Both the position numbers and the translations under genes were made by a program. A stretch of DNA of 64,000 nt from positions 282,552-346,551 of the forward strand of contig CANMMP010000005.1 in the NCBI GenBank assembly GCA_947499125.1. The letters are read 5' to 3'. How positions within the stretch are numbered: position 1 is the stretch's first letter; every line of letters begins with the position of its first letter. The DNA is from an uncultured Pontibacter sp. (GTDB lineage: Bacteria > Bacteroidota > Bacteroidia > Cytophagales > Hymenobacteraceae). The notes below the pieces were generated by a model. The model did no database searches and had not been told where the DNA came from. It saw only the letters and a list, made by a program, of their open reading frames with translations. This document shows positions 9,062 through 17,163 of the stretch, in pieces.

Positions 9062-9775
9062 ATGGTGAATTTATTTAACAATTTACTTCCTGCTGAGAAT
9101 GCAACACTTTGGAGGTTTATGGATTTTTTTAAATTCATAGATCTAATAACATCAAATGAATTGACTTTAGTGAACCTCACTGTCATGAAAGATCCATTTG
9201 AAGGTATTATACACTCAAATATAAAAATGGAGAGTATTGATATAGAAGGAAATTTAACTCACGAAGATGATAATGAAATTCGCTCATTGTTAAATCATGC
9301 AACACGACAAATATTATATATTTCATGCTGGCATGAAAATAGGTTTGAGAGTGCTGGAATGTGGGATCTTTACGGAAATGATAAAGGAATTGCAATCAAA
9401 ACTTCTGTAAATAAACTTAAAGATGCAATTAACTTTAGTAGCTACAAAGAAATGGACTTATTAAAGATTAATTACTATTCCGAAATAAGTGATTACTACA
9501 TCCCTAATAGAGATGCTAGTCATATATATACAGGTTTGATTAATAAAAGAGCATCATTTGAACATGAAAAAGAGGTTCGGTTAATTTGGCATCCGCGAGA
9601 CTATGATAATAATTCATCAGTAAGAAAAATTAAAGTTAATCTAAAAGAATTAGTCGATACTATATATGTATCACCTTTATTAGACGACTGGCAATTCTGT
9701 GCAATAAAGCGGCTTATAGATAGATTTGGATTGGAAATAATAGTGAAAAAGTCTGAATTATATGAATTAAGGTAG
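9062..9775 (+). CDS. DUF2971 family protein
   Basis: About 237 residues from ATG 9062 (an in-frame TTG at 9050 is an alternative). It matches the DUF2971 pattern: an N-terminal FMDFFKFIDLI block, a central CWHENRFESAGMWDLYG block, then KGIAIKTS and a later KRASFEHEKEVRLIW block with conserved Glu/Arg. The function of DUF2971 is not established; family members occur in scattered accessory contexts. The gene is clearly more AT-rich than its neighbours, uses AAA/ATA/TTA-rich codons, and contains none of the CTATAGTT words that pepper adjacent genes, all consistent with recent horizontal acquisition. It stands alone, with no linked mobility gene. Confidence 0.75.
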   Translation: MVNLFNNLLPAENATLWRFMDFFKFIDLITSNELTLVNLTVMKDPFEGIIHSNIKMESIDIEGNLTHEDDNEIRSLLNHATRQILYISCWHENRFESAGMWDLYGNDKGIAIKTSVNKLKDAINFSSYKEMDLLKINYYSEISDYYIPNRDASHIYTGLINKRASFEHEKEVRLIWHPRDYDNNSSVRKIKVNLKELVDTIYVSPLLDDWQFCAIKRLIDRFGLEIIVKKSELYELR

Positions 9776-9894
9776 ATAATTTTAAAAGTGCTGTAAATCT
9801 GAGCAAACGTCATACATGGTTATACCTTGCTCCCTTTACCCATAATTCCGTTTAACTATAATCCCAACCACCAGCACATCTCCAATCACCAACC

Positions 9895-10824
9895 ATGTCT
9901 ATAGTTATCATTACAGCAGGAAAAGAAACCAACGGCTGGGAAAAGGCGCTGAAAGCGAAACGGCCTGAGCTGGAAGTGCTGGTTCATCCGGATGCAGCTG
10001 CTAAAGATAAAGTAGAATTTGCCCTTACGTGGGGGCATCCGTTGGGTGTATTCAAGGAGTATCCCAATATTAAATGTATTGCCTCGATGGGGGCGGGCGT
10101 CGATCATATTCTCCGCGACCCGGAACTACCAGCATCAGCAACAATTACCAAACTGGAAGACCCGAACCTGACCAGAGACATGGGCCTGTTTGTAGTGGCG
10201 CTGGTGCTGAACCATTTGCGAAACCTGACGGTGCATAAACTGAACCAACAGCAGCATAACTGGAGCCGAAAACGCTACCTCACCACAGAGAATACAACTA
10301 TAGGTATTATGGGAATGGGTACGCTGGGAGCACATGTGGCGGCGGAACTAACCAAATTAGGCTTTACCGTAAATGGCTGGGCACGCACAGCAAAGCAGTT
10401 GGCAGATGTAAAAGTATACAAAGGAGAGAAAGAACTAGATAGCTTCCTGGCGAAGTCTGATATCCTGATCTGCCTGCTGCCTTTAACGCCGCAAACCGAA
10501 AACATTCTGAATGAGCAAACACTTAGTAAGCTGCCAAAAAATGCCTTTGTTATAAATGTGGCAAGAGGAAAGCATTTGGTAGATGAAGACCTGATAGCGT
10601 TGCTGGACAGCGGACACCTGGCAGGTGCCAGCCTGGATGTGTTTCGTGAGGAGCCATTGCCCAAAGATCATCCCTTCTGGAGTCACCCGAAGATCAACAT
10701 CACGCCACATATTGCTAGCGTAACCGATCCGGCATCGGCAGTAACCCAGATTTTAGATAACTACGACAGGCTTCAGAAAGGGGAGCCACTTAAAAACATT
10801 GTTTCACCTGAATTAGGATATTAA
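9895..10824 (+). CDS. ghrA: D-2-hydroxyacid dehydrogenase, glyoxylate/hydroxypyruvate reductase type
   Basis: A 309-residue NAD(P)-dependent D-isomer-specific 2-hydroxyacid dehydrogenase of the GhrA branch, reducing glyoxylate or hydroxypyruvate. The Rossmann motif GIMGMGTLG lies near residues 138-146; the substrate-binding Arg is in INVARGKHL (about 223), a catalytic Glu candidate is in DVFREEPLP (about 250) and the catalytic His in ITPHIAS (about 272). Length is typical of GhrA. One base separates its TAA from the ATG of the VOC gene, so they form an operon. Exact substrate is not determined by sequence. Confidence 0.85.
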   Translation: MSIVIITAGKETNGWEKALKAKRPELEVLVHPDAAAKDKVEFALTWGHPLGVFKEYPNIKCIASMGAGVDHILRDPELPASATITKLEDPNLTRDMGLFVVALVLNHLRNLTVHKLNQQQHNWSRKRYLTTENTTIGIMGMGTLGAHVAAELTKLGFTVNGWARTAKQLADVKVYKGEKELDSFLAKSDILICLLPLTPQTENILNEQTLSKLPKNAFVINVARGKHLVDEDLIALLDSGHLAGASLDVFREEPLPKDHPFWSHPKINITPHIASVTDPASAVTQILDNYDRLQKGEPLKNIVSPELGY

Positions 10825-10825
10825 A

Positions 10826-11242
10826 ATGAGCGCTTTCCATTACGCTTTTAAAGTAAAAGACATACAAAGTACCCGCGATTTTTATAACGGCATTTTAGGC
10901 TGTAAGCTAGGCGACTTTACCGAGCACTGGATAGATTTTGATTTCTTCGGCAATCAACTGTCGGCTCATGTCAGCCCCGATATTCCGCCCTTAGATTATT
11001 GCGGCAAAGTAGATGGTGTGAGTGTACCTGTTCCGCATTTTGGCTGCATTGTTAGCTACGAAGATTTTATGAGAATACAGGAGAACTTGGCAAGTGCCGG
11101 CGTGAAGTTCGTCGTGAAACCCTACACCCGCTACGAAGGCAAAAAAGGGGAGCAACTTACCATGTTCTTCCTGGACTATAGTGGCAACCCGCTGGAATTT
11201 AAATCCTTCAAAAACGAAGCTGAGATATTTGACAGGGAGTAA
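10826..11242 (+). CDS. VOC-superfamily (glyoxalase/bleomycin-resistance fold) protein
   Basis: A 138-residue single-module vicinal-oxygen-chelate protein. The N-terminal FHYAFKVKDIQSTRDFY block supplies a first-strand His, PHFGCIV a second His near residue 73, and the C-terminal DYSGNPLEFKSF block the Glu that usually completes the metal site. It begins one base after the dehydrogenase stop, so the two are co-transcribed; handling of a small keto or hydroxy acid by the pair is plausible but inferred. The family includes dioxygenases, epimerases and glyoxalases and cannot be narrowed from sequence alone. Confidence 0.8.
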   Translation: MSAFHYAFKVKDIQSTRDFYNGILGCKLGDFTEHWIDFDFFGNQLSAHVSPDIPPLDYCGKVDGVSVPVPHFGCIVSYEDFMRIQENLASAGVKFVVKPYTRYEGKKGEQLTMFFLDYSGNPLEFKSFKNEAEIFDRE

Positions 11243-11292
11243 AGGTTCGCTTTATAGTAGTAGACCCAATGCCATCAACTTAAGACGAATTT

Positions 11293-11373
11293 GTCATCTC
11301 GACAGAAGGAGAGATCTAGTTAGAACACTCTTGATCACATCTCAAAGAGATTTCTCACTACGTTCGAAATGAC
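11293..11373. repeat. 81-bp imperfect palindromic element, copy 1
   Basis: The left end GTCATCTCGA and right end TCGAAATGAC are inverted, and the inner arms (GAGAGATCT and AGATTTCTC) also pair, making one long imperfect hairpin. A second 81-bp copy with the same ends is at 28531-28611. It lies 50 bases after the VOC gene stop. Confidence 0.75.
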
Positions 11374-11453
11374 AGCTTGATTGATTAAAATCCTTGAGTT
11401 GACGGCACTGGTATTAAACCTGCAGCAGCGCACCAGTAAGTATTAGTATTATA

Positions 11454-11912
11454 TTATGGATTCTCCTTCAAGATTTTACTGTGTGTATCCAGGTAAGTAG
11501 GTAAGGCAGCTGAACCATACCATAGGTATAATTCTACATCAAAGATCTTCGCTTTAACGGCCGGGTCAGTTTCAACAAGCTTCTGCGCTTCTTCTACAGT
11601 TTTTACATCAAGTATAAAAATGCCACGGTAGCTTTTGTCATTTTTGCCAAGCGGGCCAGCTACAACTAACTTCCCTTCTTTAGCCAGTCTGCCTATGTTT
11701 TCCATGTGGCCGCGGAAGTACTGGTTCAGTTCCTCTTTGTCGGTGGTAGTGTTGGAGCCGGATTTAAGTATTACCAGCACGTATTGCTTCATGCCGTAGT
11801 TGTCGGCTCCAAGCGAGTCAGCGAGGGCTTTGTTATAGTTTGGGTTTTGTACTTGGGCGTTGGCGGCAAAGCTAAGGCAGCAAAGTATAGCAAGGGTAAA
11901 AATGTTTTTCAT
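11454..11912 (-). CDS. Exported YciI-family protein
   Basis: A 152-residue protein with a clear signal peptide (LCCLSFAANAQ) followed by a YCII-type dimeric ferredoxin-like domain (about residues 43-130), seen from QYVLVILKSG, HMENIGRLAKEGKLVVAGPL and FDVELYLWYG. The His of the HMENIGRL block matches the conserved position of the family. Most YciI proteins are cytoplasmic, so export to the periplasm is unusual though known in Bacteroidota. Its function is unknown. Its upstream side is occupied by the repeat element beginning at 11957, only 45 bases from the start codon, so its promoter may lie within the repeat. Confidence 0.8.
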   Translation of the reverse strand: MKNIFTLAILCCLSFAANAQVQNPNYNKALADSLGADNYGMKQYVLVILKSGSNTTTDKEELNQYFRGHMENIGRLAKEGKLVVAGPLGKNDKSYRGIFILDVKTVEEAQKLVETDPAVKAKIFDVELYLWYGSAALPTYLDTHSKILKENP

Positions 11913-11956
11913 AAGTATAGATTTGGAAGGAGTTGTTAAGTTACAGATTTATAATG

Positions 11957-12451
11957 ATTGTCTGAATCAGGATTTTCAGGATTAATGGATTTACAGGATT
12001 TAACTACCGCACTGTAGTAGCAGTTTTACTTTCTGCTGGCGCGAGCGTCCTCGCTCGTGACTTACTATGGTGTTGAGTCTCCCGACTCAACTGGCCCGAC
12101 AGGGACATAAATAGTAGTGGCTGAGGCTAAAGTTGTATAGTTTGCGTGATCCAACCACCCCCGGCCCCTCCTTATCTAAGGCGGGGAGTTTACCTATTAC
12201 AAGCAAGCCCCCCTTTGAAGGGGGTAGGGGGATGATTTACGTTAGTAGGCTTTTAACCCACCACTGCCCCTCCGAGGAGGGGAATTTCTGCCTTTAGTTA
12301 TAACTATTGTTTTATAGTTGGCGTTTCAACACCCCTATAGTCCCCTCAAGGGGACAGTTTCTGCTACTACTATAGTTGGAGCAGTTGTTCTATAGTTGAA
12401 TCCTAATCCTTTATATCCTTTAAATCTTAAAAATCCTGATTCAGACAATTA
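11957..12451. mobile_element. Gene-less element bounded by inverted GTCTGAATCAGGATT repeats
   Basis: The interval starts with TTGTCTGAATCAGGATTTTC (11958) plus further CAGGATT-type iterations and ends with the reverse complement (AATCCTGATTCAGACAA, 12432-12448), so it has terminal inverted repeats of about 20 bp that continue more loosely for some 25 bp. The inside holds no credible ORF and is a stack of short palindromes: GCGAGCGTCCTCGCTCG, GTTGAGTCTCCCGACTCAAC, the AAAGGGGG/CCCCCTTT type near 12204-12238 and the CCCCTCAAGGGG type near 12340-12360. The right end touches the rfaD stop codon (12449-12451). Related elements are at 28407-28760 and 55338-55888. Confidence 0.6.
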
Positions 12452-13414
12452 GTAATACCTTCCTGGGATCAAATAATTCTGCACATAATCCTTCACACCT
12501 TCTTCCAAAGTATAAAAAGGCTTGTCATACCCGATAGAGCGGAGTTTGCTCATGTTGGCTTCGGTAAAATACTGGTAGTTGTCGCGCAGGTTTTCAGGTG
12601 TATCCATAAAGTCGATGTTTGGGGTTACGCCCATGGCATCGAAGGTATTCAGGGCAAGGTCCATAAAGGTGCGGGCCTGGCCGGAACCTAAGTTATAGAT
12701 GCCGGAATTTTTGCGATGGTGCATCAGGAACATACATACTTCCACCACATCTTTTACATATACAAAATCACGCATCTGCTCGCCGTCTTTAAAGTCGGGG
12801 TGGTGCGAGCGGAACAGTTTCATGCTGCCGTGTTCCTTTATCTGGTTGTAAGCATGGAAAATAACCGAAGCCATTTTGCCTTTGTGGTACTCGTTAGGGC
12901 CATACACGTTAAAGAACTTCAGACCAGCCCAGAAGAATGGTTTTGCTGTCTGCTCCAGTGCCCAGATATCGAAATCGTTCTTAGAATCTCCGTACGGGTT
13001 AAGTGGTTTCAGTAACGGAATGGTCGCTTCGTCATCGTTATAACCCAATGTTCCTGAACCATATGTTGCCGCCGAAGACGCGTAAACCAGCGGAATCTGG
13101 TATTCACAGCAGGCGTTCCAGATGGCTTTAGAGTAATTCAGGTTCAGCAGGTCGAATACATCTTTGTTAAACTCGGTCGTATCTGTGCGGGCGCCCAGGT
13201 GGAAGATGAATTCTACTTCTTCATAGTTATCGTCCAGCCATTCTATAAAGGTATCGCGGTCAACAAATTCCTTTATCTTTTTACCTTTCAGGTTATCTTC
13301 TTTTTTAGCGACAGAGAAATTATCTACCACTACAATCTCATTAAAGTTCGCTGCGTTAAGTCGGCTTACCAGGCAACTGGCAATAAACCCGGCAGCACCG
13401 GTTACTACGATCAT
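12449..13414 (-). CDS. rfaD: ADP-L-glycero-D-manno-heptose 6-epimerase
   Basis: A 321-residue extended short-chain dehydrogenase that converts ADP-D-glycero- to ADP-L-glycero-D-manno-heptose, the last step in making the activated heptose of lipopolysaccharide core. The N-terminal VTGAAGFIAS binds NADP; SSAATYG and the YGDSKNDFD block (YxxxK, about residues 141-145) supply catalytic residues; FFNVYGPNEYHKGKM and MRDFVYVKDVV are hallmark RfaD segments. The kinase acting earlier in the pathway (rfaE1) is at 35015 on the other strand. The repeat ending at 12451 abuts the TAA stop. The divergent importer gene starts 65 bases upstream of its start codon. Confidence 0.95.
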   Translation of the reverse strand: MIVVTGAAGFIASCLVSRLNAANFNEIVVVDNFSVAKKEDNLKGKKIKEFVDRDTFIEWLDDNYEEVEFIFHLGARTDTTEFNKDVFDLLNLNYSKAIWNACCEYQIPLVYASSAATYGSGTLGYNDDEATIPLLKPLNPYGDSKNDFDIWALEQTAKPFFWAGLKFFNVYGPNEYHKGKMASVIFHAYNQIKEHGSMKLFRSHHPDFKDGEQMRDFVYVKDVVEVCMFLMHHRKNSGIYNLGSGQARTFMDLALNTFDAMGVTPNIDFMDTPENLRDNYQYFTEANMSKLRSIGYDKPFYTLEEGVKDYVQNYLIPGRYY

Positions 13415-13478
13415 AGAATTAGGGCTATGTTAGATTTTGCGTAAATTTACGAAAATATCCAGAGCAGGTCCTGCCCAA

Positions 13479-14390
13479 ATGAGAAACAAAACTATAGTTT
13501 ATACTTTATACTTTCTGAGTTTTGTAGTTGGCCTGGCAACTATAGCCGGCTGCCAGCAAAAACCGCAGGAGCAGCAACAGCAAGGCATAACTATAACCGA
13601 CGATCTGGGCCGTGAGCTGCATCTGCCTAAGCAGCCAAAACGTGTTTTCGGTTTTACATCGGCCATGAGCGAGATGCTTTTTGCTATAGTTGATACCGCC
13701 AATATTATAGCACGAACTCCCGATTGCGACTATCCAGCTGCAGTTTACACTAAACCTATAGTTAGTAATTACCCCGTAGACCTAGAGCAAGTACTAGCTC
13801 TGAAGCCAGACCTCATATTTACCAGCGAAGGCATGACGCCACTTGATGTTGCAGCCCGACTGGAAGAACTTGGGATTCCGGTATATTACCAGAAGTATAG
13901 AACTGTAGAAGACGTGCTGACTGGCATTGAAGATATTGGCCGCATTACGGGCCGCGAGAAGGTAGCCAACCACCTGGCTGATTCGCTTAGAAAAGAAGTG
14001 CAACAGCTCGAAGCCAACTATAAAAACCGCCCGAACCCCTTGCAGGTGCTAACTATAACCTGGACCGAGCCGATCTATGTGTATGGCCAAAACACTTTGC
14101 TGACAGATAAGCTTCACATTTTAGGTGCTGAGAATGCTGTGAAGGAAACGTTTGACCAGCCTTACCCAGCCCTTACCCGCGAATATATTTTAAAACTGAA
14201 CCCGGATGTGTTGATGGGCGGCACCAAAGAGAAACTGGAGCAGACCTTCTTCAGTCAATACCCGGAGTTGCGCAGGATAAAGGCCTACCAGACCAACAGA
14301 ATTTATGCGCCAACTGGCAACCTGATAGAGCGGCCAGGGCCTAGAATTGTGGAATCGCTTAAAGAACTGGAAGGATTTCTGTACCCATGA
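13479..14390 (+). CDS. Periplasmic-binding lipoprotein of a BtuF/FecB-type importer
   Basis: A 303-residue lipoprotein: from ATG 13479 the leader ends in a lipobox (TIAGC), then a helical-backbone metal-receptor domain of the Peripla_BP_2 type, with ITDDLGRELHLPKQPKRV at the start and LNPDVLMGGTKEKLEQ and LIERPGPRIVESLKEL toward the end. Such proteins capture cobalamin, haem or siderophores. The frame is open from 13437 but the ATG at 13479 places the signal peptide correctly. It overlaps the permease by four bases (ATGA). No cobalamin riboswitch-like structure is obvious in the 65-base divergent spacer. Substrate is undetermined. Confidence 0.85.
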   Translation: MRNKTIVYTLYFLSFVVGLATIAGCQQKPQEQQQQGITITDDLGRELHLPKQPKRVFGFTSAMSEMLFAIVDTANIIARTPDCDYPAAVYTKPIVSNYPVDLEQVLALKPDLIFTSEGMTPLDVAARLEELGIPVYYQKYRTVEDVLTGIEDIGRITGREKVANHLADSLRKEVQQLEANYKNRPNPLQVLTITWTEPIYVYGQNTLLTDKLHILGAENAVKETFDQPYPALTREYILKLNPDVLMGGTKEKLEQTFFSQYPELRRIKAYQTNRIYAPTGNLIERPGPRIVESLKELEGFLYP

Positions 14391-15394
14391 TGCGCAGTTT
14401 ATACTTTATACTTGCGCTGCTGCTCATCGCTATAGTTATAGTTTTGGGCTTACAGGTTGGTTCTTTTGAGTCTGATCTGGCAACTATAGCTGATGCTTTT
14501 CTGAATTATAATCCCGATAATACAACCCATTACGCTATAGTTCATCTGCGTTTGCCGCGTTTGCTGCTGGCGTTGGTAGTTGGGGCAGCGCTGGCTTTCT
14601 GCGGTTACCTGATGCAGGCCATGGTAAACAACGGACTGGCAGATCCTTACTTGCTGGGAACTGCTTCGGGAGCATCTTTGGGGGCAGTGTTGGTTTTCTT
14701 TGGGTTTGTGAATATTTCGGTGGCTGGGTTTTATATGCCGCCGGTGCTGGCAATGGCAGGCGCTTTTATAGTTACACTGGTGGTGGTTATACTTGGGTAT
14801 CGTAAACGTCAGCTTATACCTGCGCAATTACTGTTGGCCGGTATTGCTATCAGTTCGCTTTGCACGGCTATAGTTGGTCTGCTTACTTTTCTCTCTGATT
14901 CGGAAGGGAAACTGAAATCGGTTATTTTCTGGAGTATGGGAAGCTTTGAGCGGGCCAGCTGGACCTTGCTGCCTTACCCGGCCGTAGCTCTAATAGTTGC
15001 ACTTATACTTTTCGCCTTTCTGCAGAAACAACTGAACATACTGATGCTAGGCTCCGAAAGAGCGCAGGCGCTGGGTGTGCAGGTGTCGCATACGCGTTGG
15101 GCTATACTGGGTACCGTTTCGATTGTTACAGGCTTTGCAGTAGCTACTTCGGGGCCAATCGGGTTTGTGGGGCTTATTGTTCCACATGTAACGCGCGGGC
15201 TACTAGGCACAACCGGCAGGAGCAACCTGCTTTTCTGTGCATTTGTGGGTGGTTTGTTCATGCTGCTCTGCGATCTTTTGTCCCGAATAATTTATCCGCC
15301 AACCGGCCTGCCAATTGGAATCATTACTTCGTTCTTTGGTGTTCCTTTCTTCGTATATTTGCTGTCCAGAAAAAATTACAAGTTTAGCAGTTAA
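14387..15394 (+). CDS. FecCD/BtuC-type ABC importer permease
   Basis: A 335-residue permease with about ten membrane helices and FecCD family blocks: LRLPRLLLALVVGAALAFCG near residues 55-75, DPYLLGTASGASLGAV near 86-100, and the cytoplasmic loop GSERAQALGVQVSHTR (about 224-240) that contacts the ATPase, then GPIGFVGLIVPHVTR. It overlaps the binding-protein gene by four bases. No ATP-binding subunit follows: the next gene, immediately after the stop, encodes a pterin synthase family enzyme. The ATPase must be encoded elsewhere or be shared. Confidence 0.9.
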   Translation: MMRSLYFILALLLIAIVIVLGLQVGSFESDLATIADAFLNYNPDNTTHYAIVHLRLPRLLLALVVGAALAFCGYLMQAMVNNGLADPYLLGTASGASLGAVLVFFGFVNISVAGFYMPPVLAMAGAFIVTLVVVILGYRKRQLIPAQLLLAGIAISSLCTAIVGLLTFLSDSEGKLKSVIFWSMGSFERASWTLLPYPAVALIVALILFAFLQKQLNILMLGSERAQALGVQVSHTRWAILGTVSIVTGFAVATSGPIGFVGLIVPHVTRGLLGTTGRSNLLFCAFVGGLFMLLCDLLSRIIYPPTGLPIGIITSFFGVPFFVYLLSRKNYKFSS

Positions 15395-15811
15395 ATGATT
15401 TACGTTAGCAGATTAGAGCATTTTAATGCAGCCCACAAGCTGCACAACCCGAATTGGTCGTTGGCAAAGAATAAGGAAGTGTTCGGGCCGTGTGCAAATA
15501 CCAACTGGCATGGGCATAATTACGAGCTCATTGTTACCGTAAAAGGCAAGCCGGAACCCGATACCGGCTTTGTAATAGACCTGAAAAAACTGAGCACGCT
15601 TATCCGTACTCACATCATCGAGAAGGTAGACCACAAGAACCTGAACCTGGATGTGGCTTTTATGGAAGGCAAACTGGCCAGCACCGAGAACCTGGTTATC
15701 GAGTTCTGGAACATACTTGCCCCGCAGATCGAAAAAATATCCAACGCGAAACTGCACAGCCTTAAACTTTACGAAACCCCACGCAACTACGTGGAGTACT
15801 TCGGAGAATAA
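15395..15811 (+). CDS. queD: 6-pyruvoyl-tetrahydropterin synthase / QueD family enzyme
   Basis: A 138-residue member of the PTPS/QueD family. The zinc-binding histidines are visible in FNAAHKLHN (His about 14) and NWHGHNYEL (His about 39 and 41); the catalytic Cys is in VFGPCANTN (about 33), and KVDHKNLN and the C-terminal YETPRNYVEY block supply other active-site residues. QueD makes 6-carboxy-tetrahydropterin for queuosine; PTPS makes a biopterin precursor, and sequence alone does not decide between them. Its ATG directly follows the permease TAA, so it belongs to the importer operon, which is an unusual partnership. Confidence 0.85.
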   Translation: MIYVSRLEHFNAAHKLHNPNWSLAKNKEVFGPCANTNWHGHNYELIVTVKGKPEPDTGFVIDLKKLSTLIRTHIIEKVDHKNLNLDVAFMEGKLASTENLVIEFWNILAPQIEKISNAKLHSLKLYETPRNYVEYFGE

Positions 15812-15875
15812 TTTCCTTTTTTAATTTTTAGTGCGCTTATACCTGTTCAGGTAGCCCATTACGTTTCTGCATTAC

Positions 15876-16988
15876 ATGAAATACTACATTATAGCTGGCG
15901 AGCGATCAGGTGATTTGCATGGTTCTAACCTTATAAAAGAGCTTCGGAAGAAAGACCCGGACGCGGAAATTCGCGGCTGGGGCGGCGATATGATGCAGGA
16001 GGCCGGTATGGACCTGGTGCGCCATTACCAGGACATGGCCTTTATGGGCTTTGCCGAAGTTTTTAAGAACCTGCGCAAGATATTCGGCTACCTGAAGGAA
16101 GCCAAAACCGACATAGCTAACTATAAACCTGATGTGGTGATACTGGTTGATTATGCCGGTTTTAACATGCGTGTCGCCAGGTTTGCCAAAAATAAAGGGC
16201 TGAAAGTTTTCTATTATATCTCCCCGAAGATCTGGGCCTGGAACCAGGGCCGCGCGCACAAAATTAAAAAAGTAGTAGACCGTATGTTTGTGATCATGCC
16301 GTTTGAGAAGGATTTCTACAAGCGCTTCGATTACGACGTGGATTATATCGGTAACCCGGTTTCTGATTCGGTAACCGACCATGTGCCTAACCCTGATTTC
16401 AGGACGAAGAATAAGCTTTACAATTCCAAGCCTATAGTTGCCATACTTCCGGGAAGTCGTGCCCAGGAAATTGAGAATATGCTCGATGTGATGCTGAGCG
16501 TACTGCCGTCGTTCCGTGATTTCCAGTTTGTAGTGGCGGGTGTGTCTACATTCGGCAAGGAGTATTACGAGCAGTACAACAAAGACAAGAACATTAAAAT
16601 AGTTTACGACCAGACCTACGACCTGCTCTCGCACTCGGTAGCAGCCCTGGTTACATCCGGCACAGCCACTCTCGAAACTGCCCTGTTTAATGTGCCGCAG
16701 GTGGTATGCTATAAAACCAGCAAAATATCTTATACCATTGGTAAGTGGGTAATTAAAGTGCCTTACATTTCGCTGGTGAACCTAATAGCAGGCAAACAGG
16801 TGGTTACAGAACTGATACAGGATGATTTTACTGGCAAACAGGTAACAGCCGAGCTAAAAAGCATCCTCTTCGACAAGCACTTCATTAAAAAACAAAAAGA
16901 CGGTTACGCCCTCGTACGCGAGAAAATAGGAGAGTACCGCACCGCCGAACGCGCCGCTGAACTGATGGTGGGTTATTTGAAGGGGTAG
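15876..16988 (+). CDS. lpxB: Lipid-A-disaccharide synthase
   Basis: A 370-residue GT19 glycosyltransferase that joins UDP-2,3-diacylglucosamine and lipid X to form the lipid A disaccharide at the inner membrane. Seen are the N-terminal IIAGERSGDLHGSNLI, MAFMGFAEVFKNL, YYISPKIWAWNQGRAHKIK and FVGNP-type segment DYIGNPVSD, plus the nucleotide-binding LPGSRAQEI near residues 191-199 and TSGTATLETALF near 261-272. Length and blocks are typical. It follows queD by 64 bases, possibly in the same transcript. No surE is adjacent. Confidence 0.95.
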   Translation: MKYYIIAGERSGDLHGSNLIKELRKKDPDAEIRGWGGDMMQEAGMDLVRHYQDMAFMGFAEVFKNLRKIFGYLKEAKTDIANYKPDVVILVDYAGFNMRVARFAKNKGLKVFYYISPKIWAWNQGRAHKIKKVVDRMFVIMPFEKDFYKRFDYDVDYIGNPVSDSVTDHVPNPDFRTKNKLYNSKPIVAILPGSRAQEIENMLDVMLSVLPSFRDFQFVVAGVSTFGKEYYEQYNKDKNIKIVYDQTYDLLSHSVAALVTSGTATLETALFNVPQVVCYKTSKISYTIGKWVIKVPYISLVNLIAGKQVVTELIQDDFTGKQVTAELKSILFDKHFIKKQKDGYALVREKIGEYRTAERAAELMVGYLKG

Positions 16989-17163
16989 GGGGCTTCTCTT
17001 ATAGTTTTGGCTTCTCTTTTCCGCAGGCTATAGTTTGTGGCTTGTATAGTATTTTCTATATTTAATATTAAATGGAAGGTAATGCCTACACTCTATTTTC
17101 TAAATGTTTCTGTTTCTATATTGAACAGTTTAAAGAATGCTATGGCTAACCTTGAGAAAAACT

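Noticed and set aside
11940..12448. CRISPR array
   Set aside because: The repeats differ in type and spacing and are palindromic, with no constant direct repeat and spacer length, and no cas genes are near.
13415..13478. Possible cobalamin riboswitch before the BtuF-like gene
   Set aside because: The spacer is only 65 bases and has no B12-box-like element.
15906..16634. 242-codon open frame antisense to lpxB
   Set aside because: It lies wholly within lpxB, matches no family and is rich in His/Tyr/Val typical of reverse-frame shadows.
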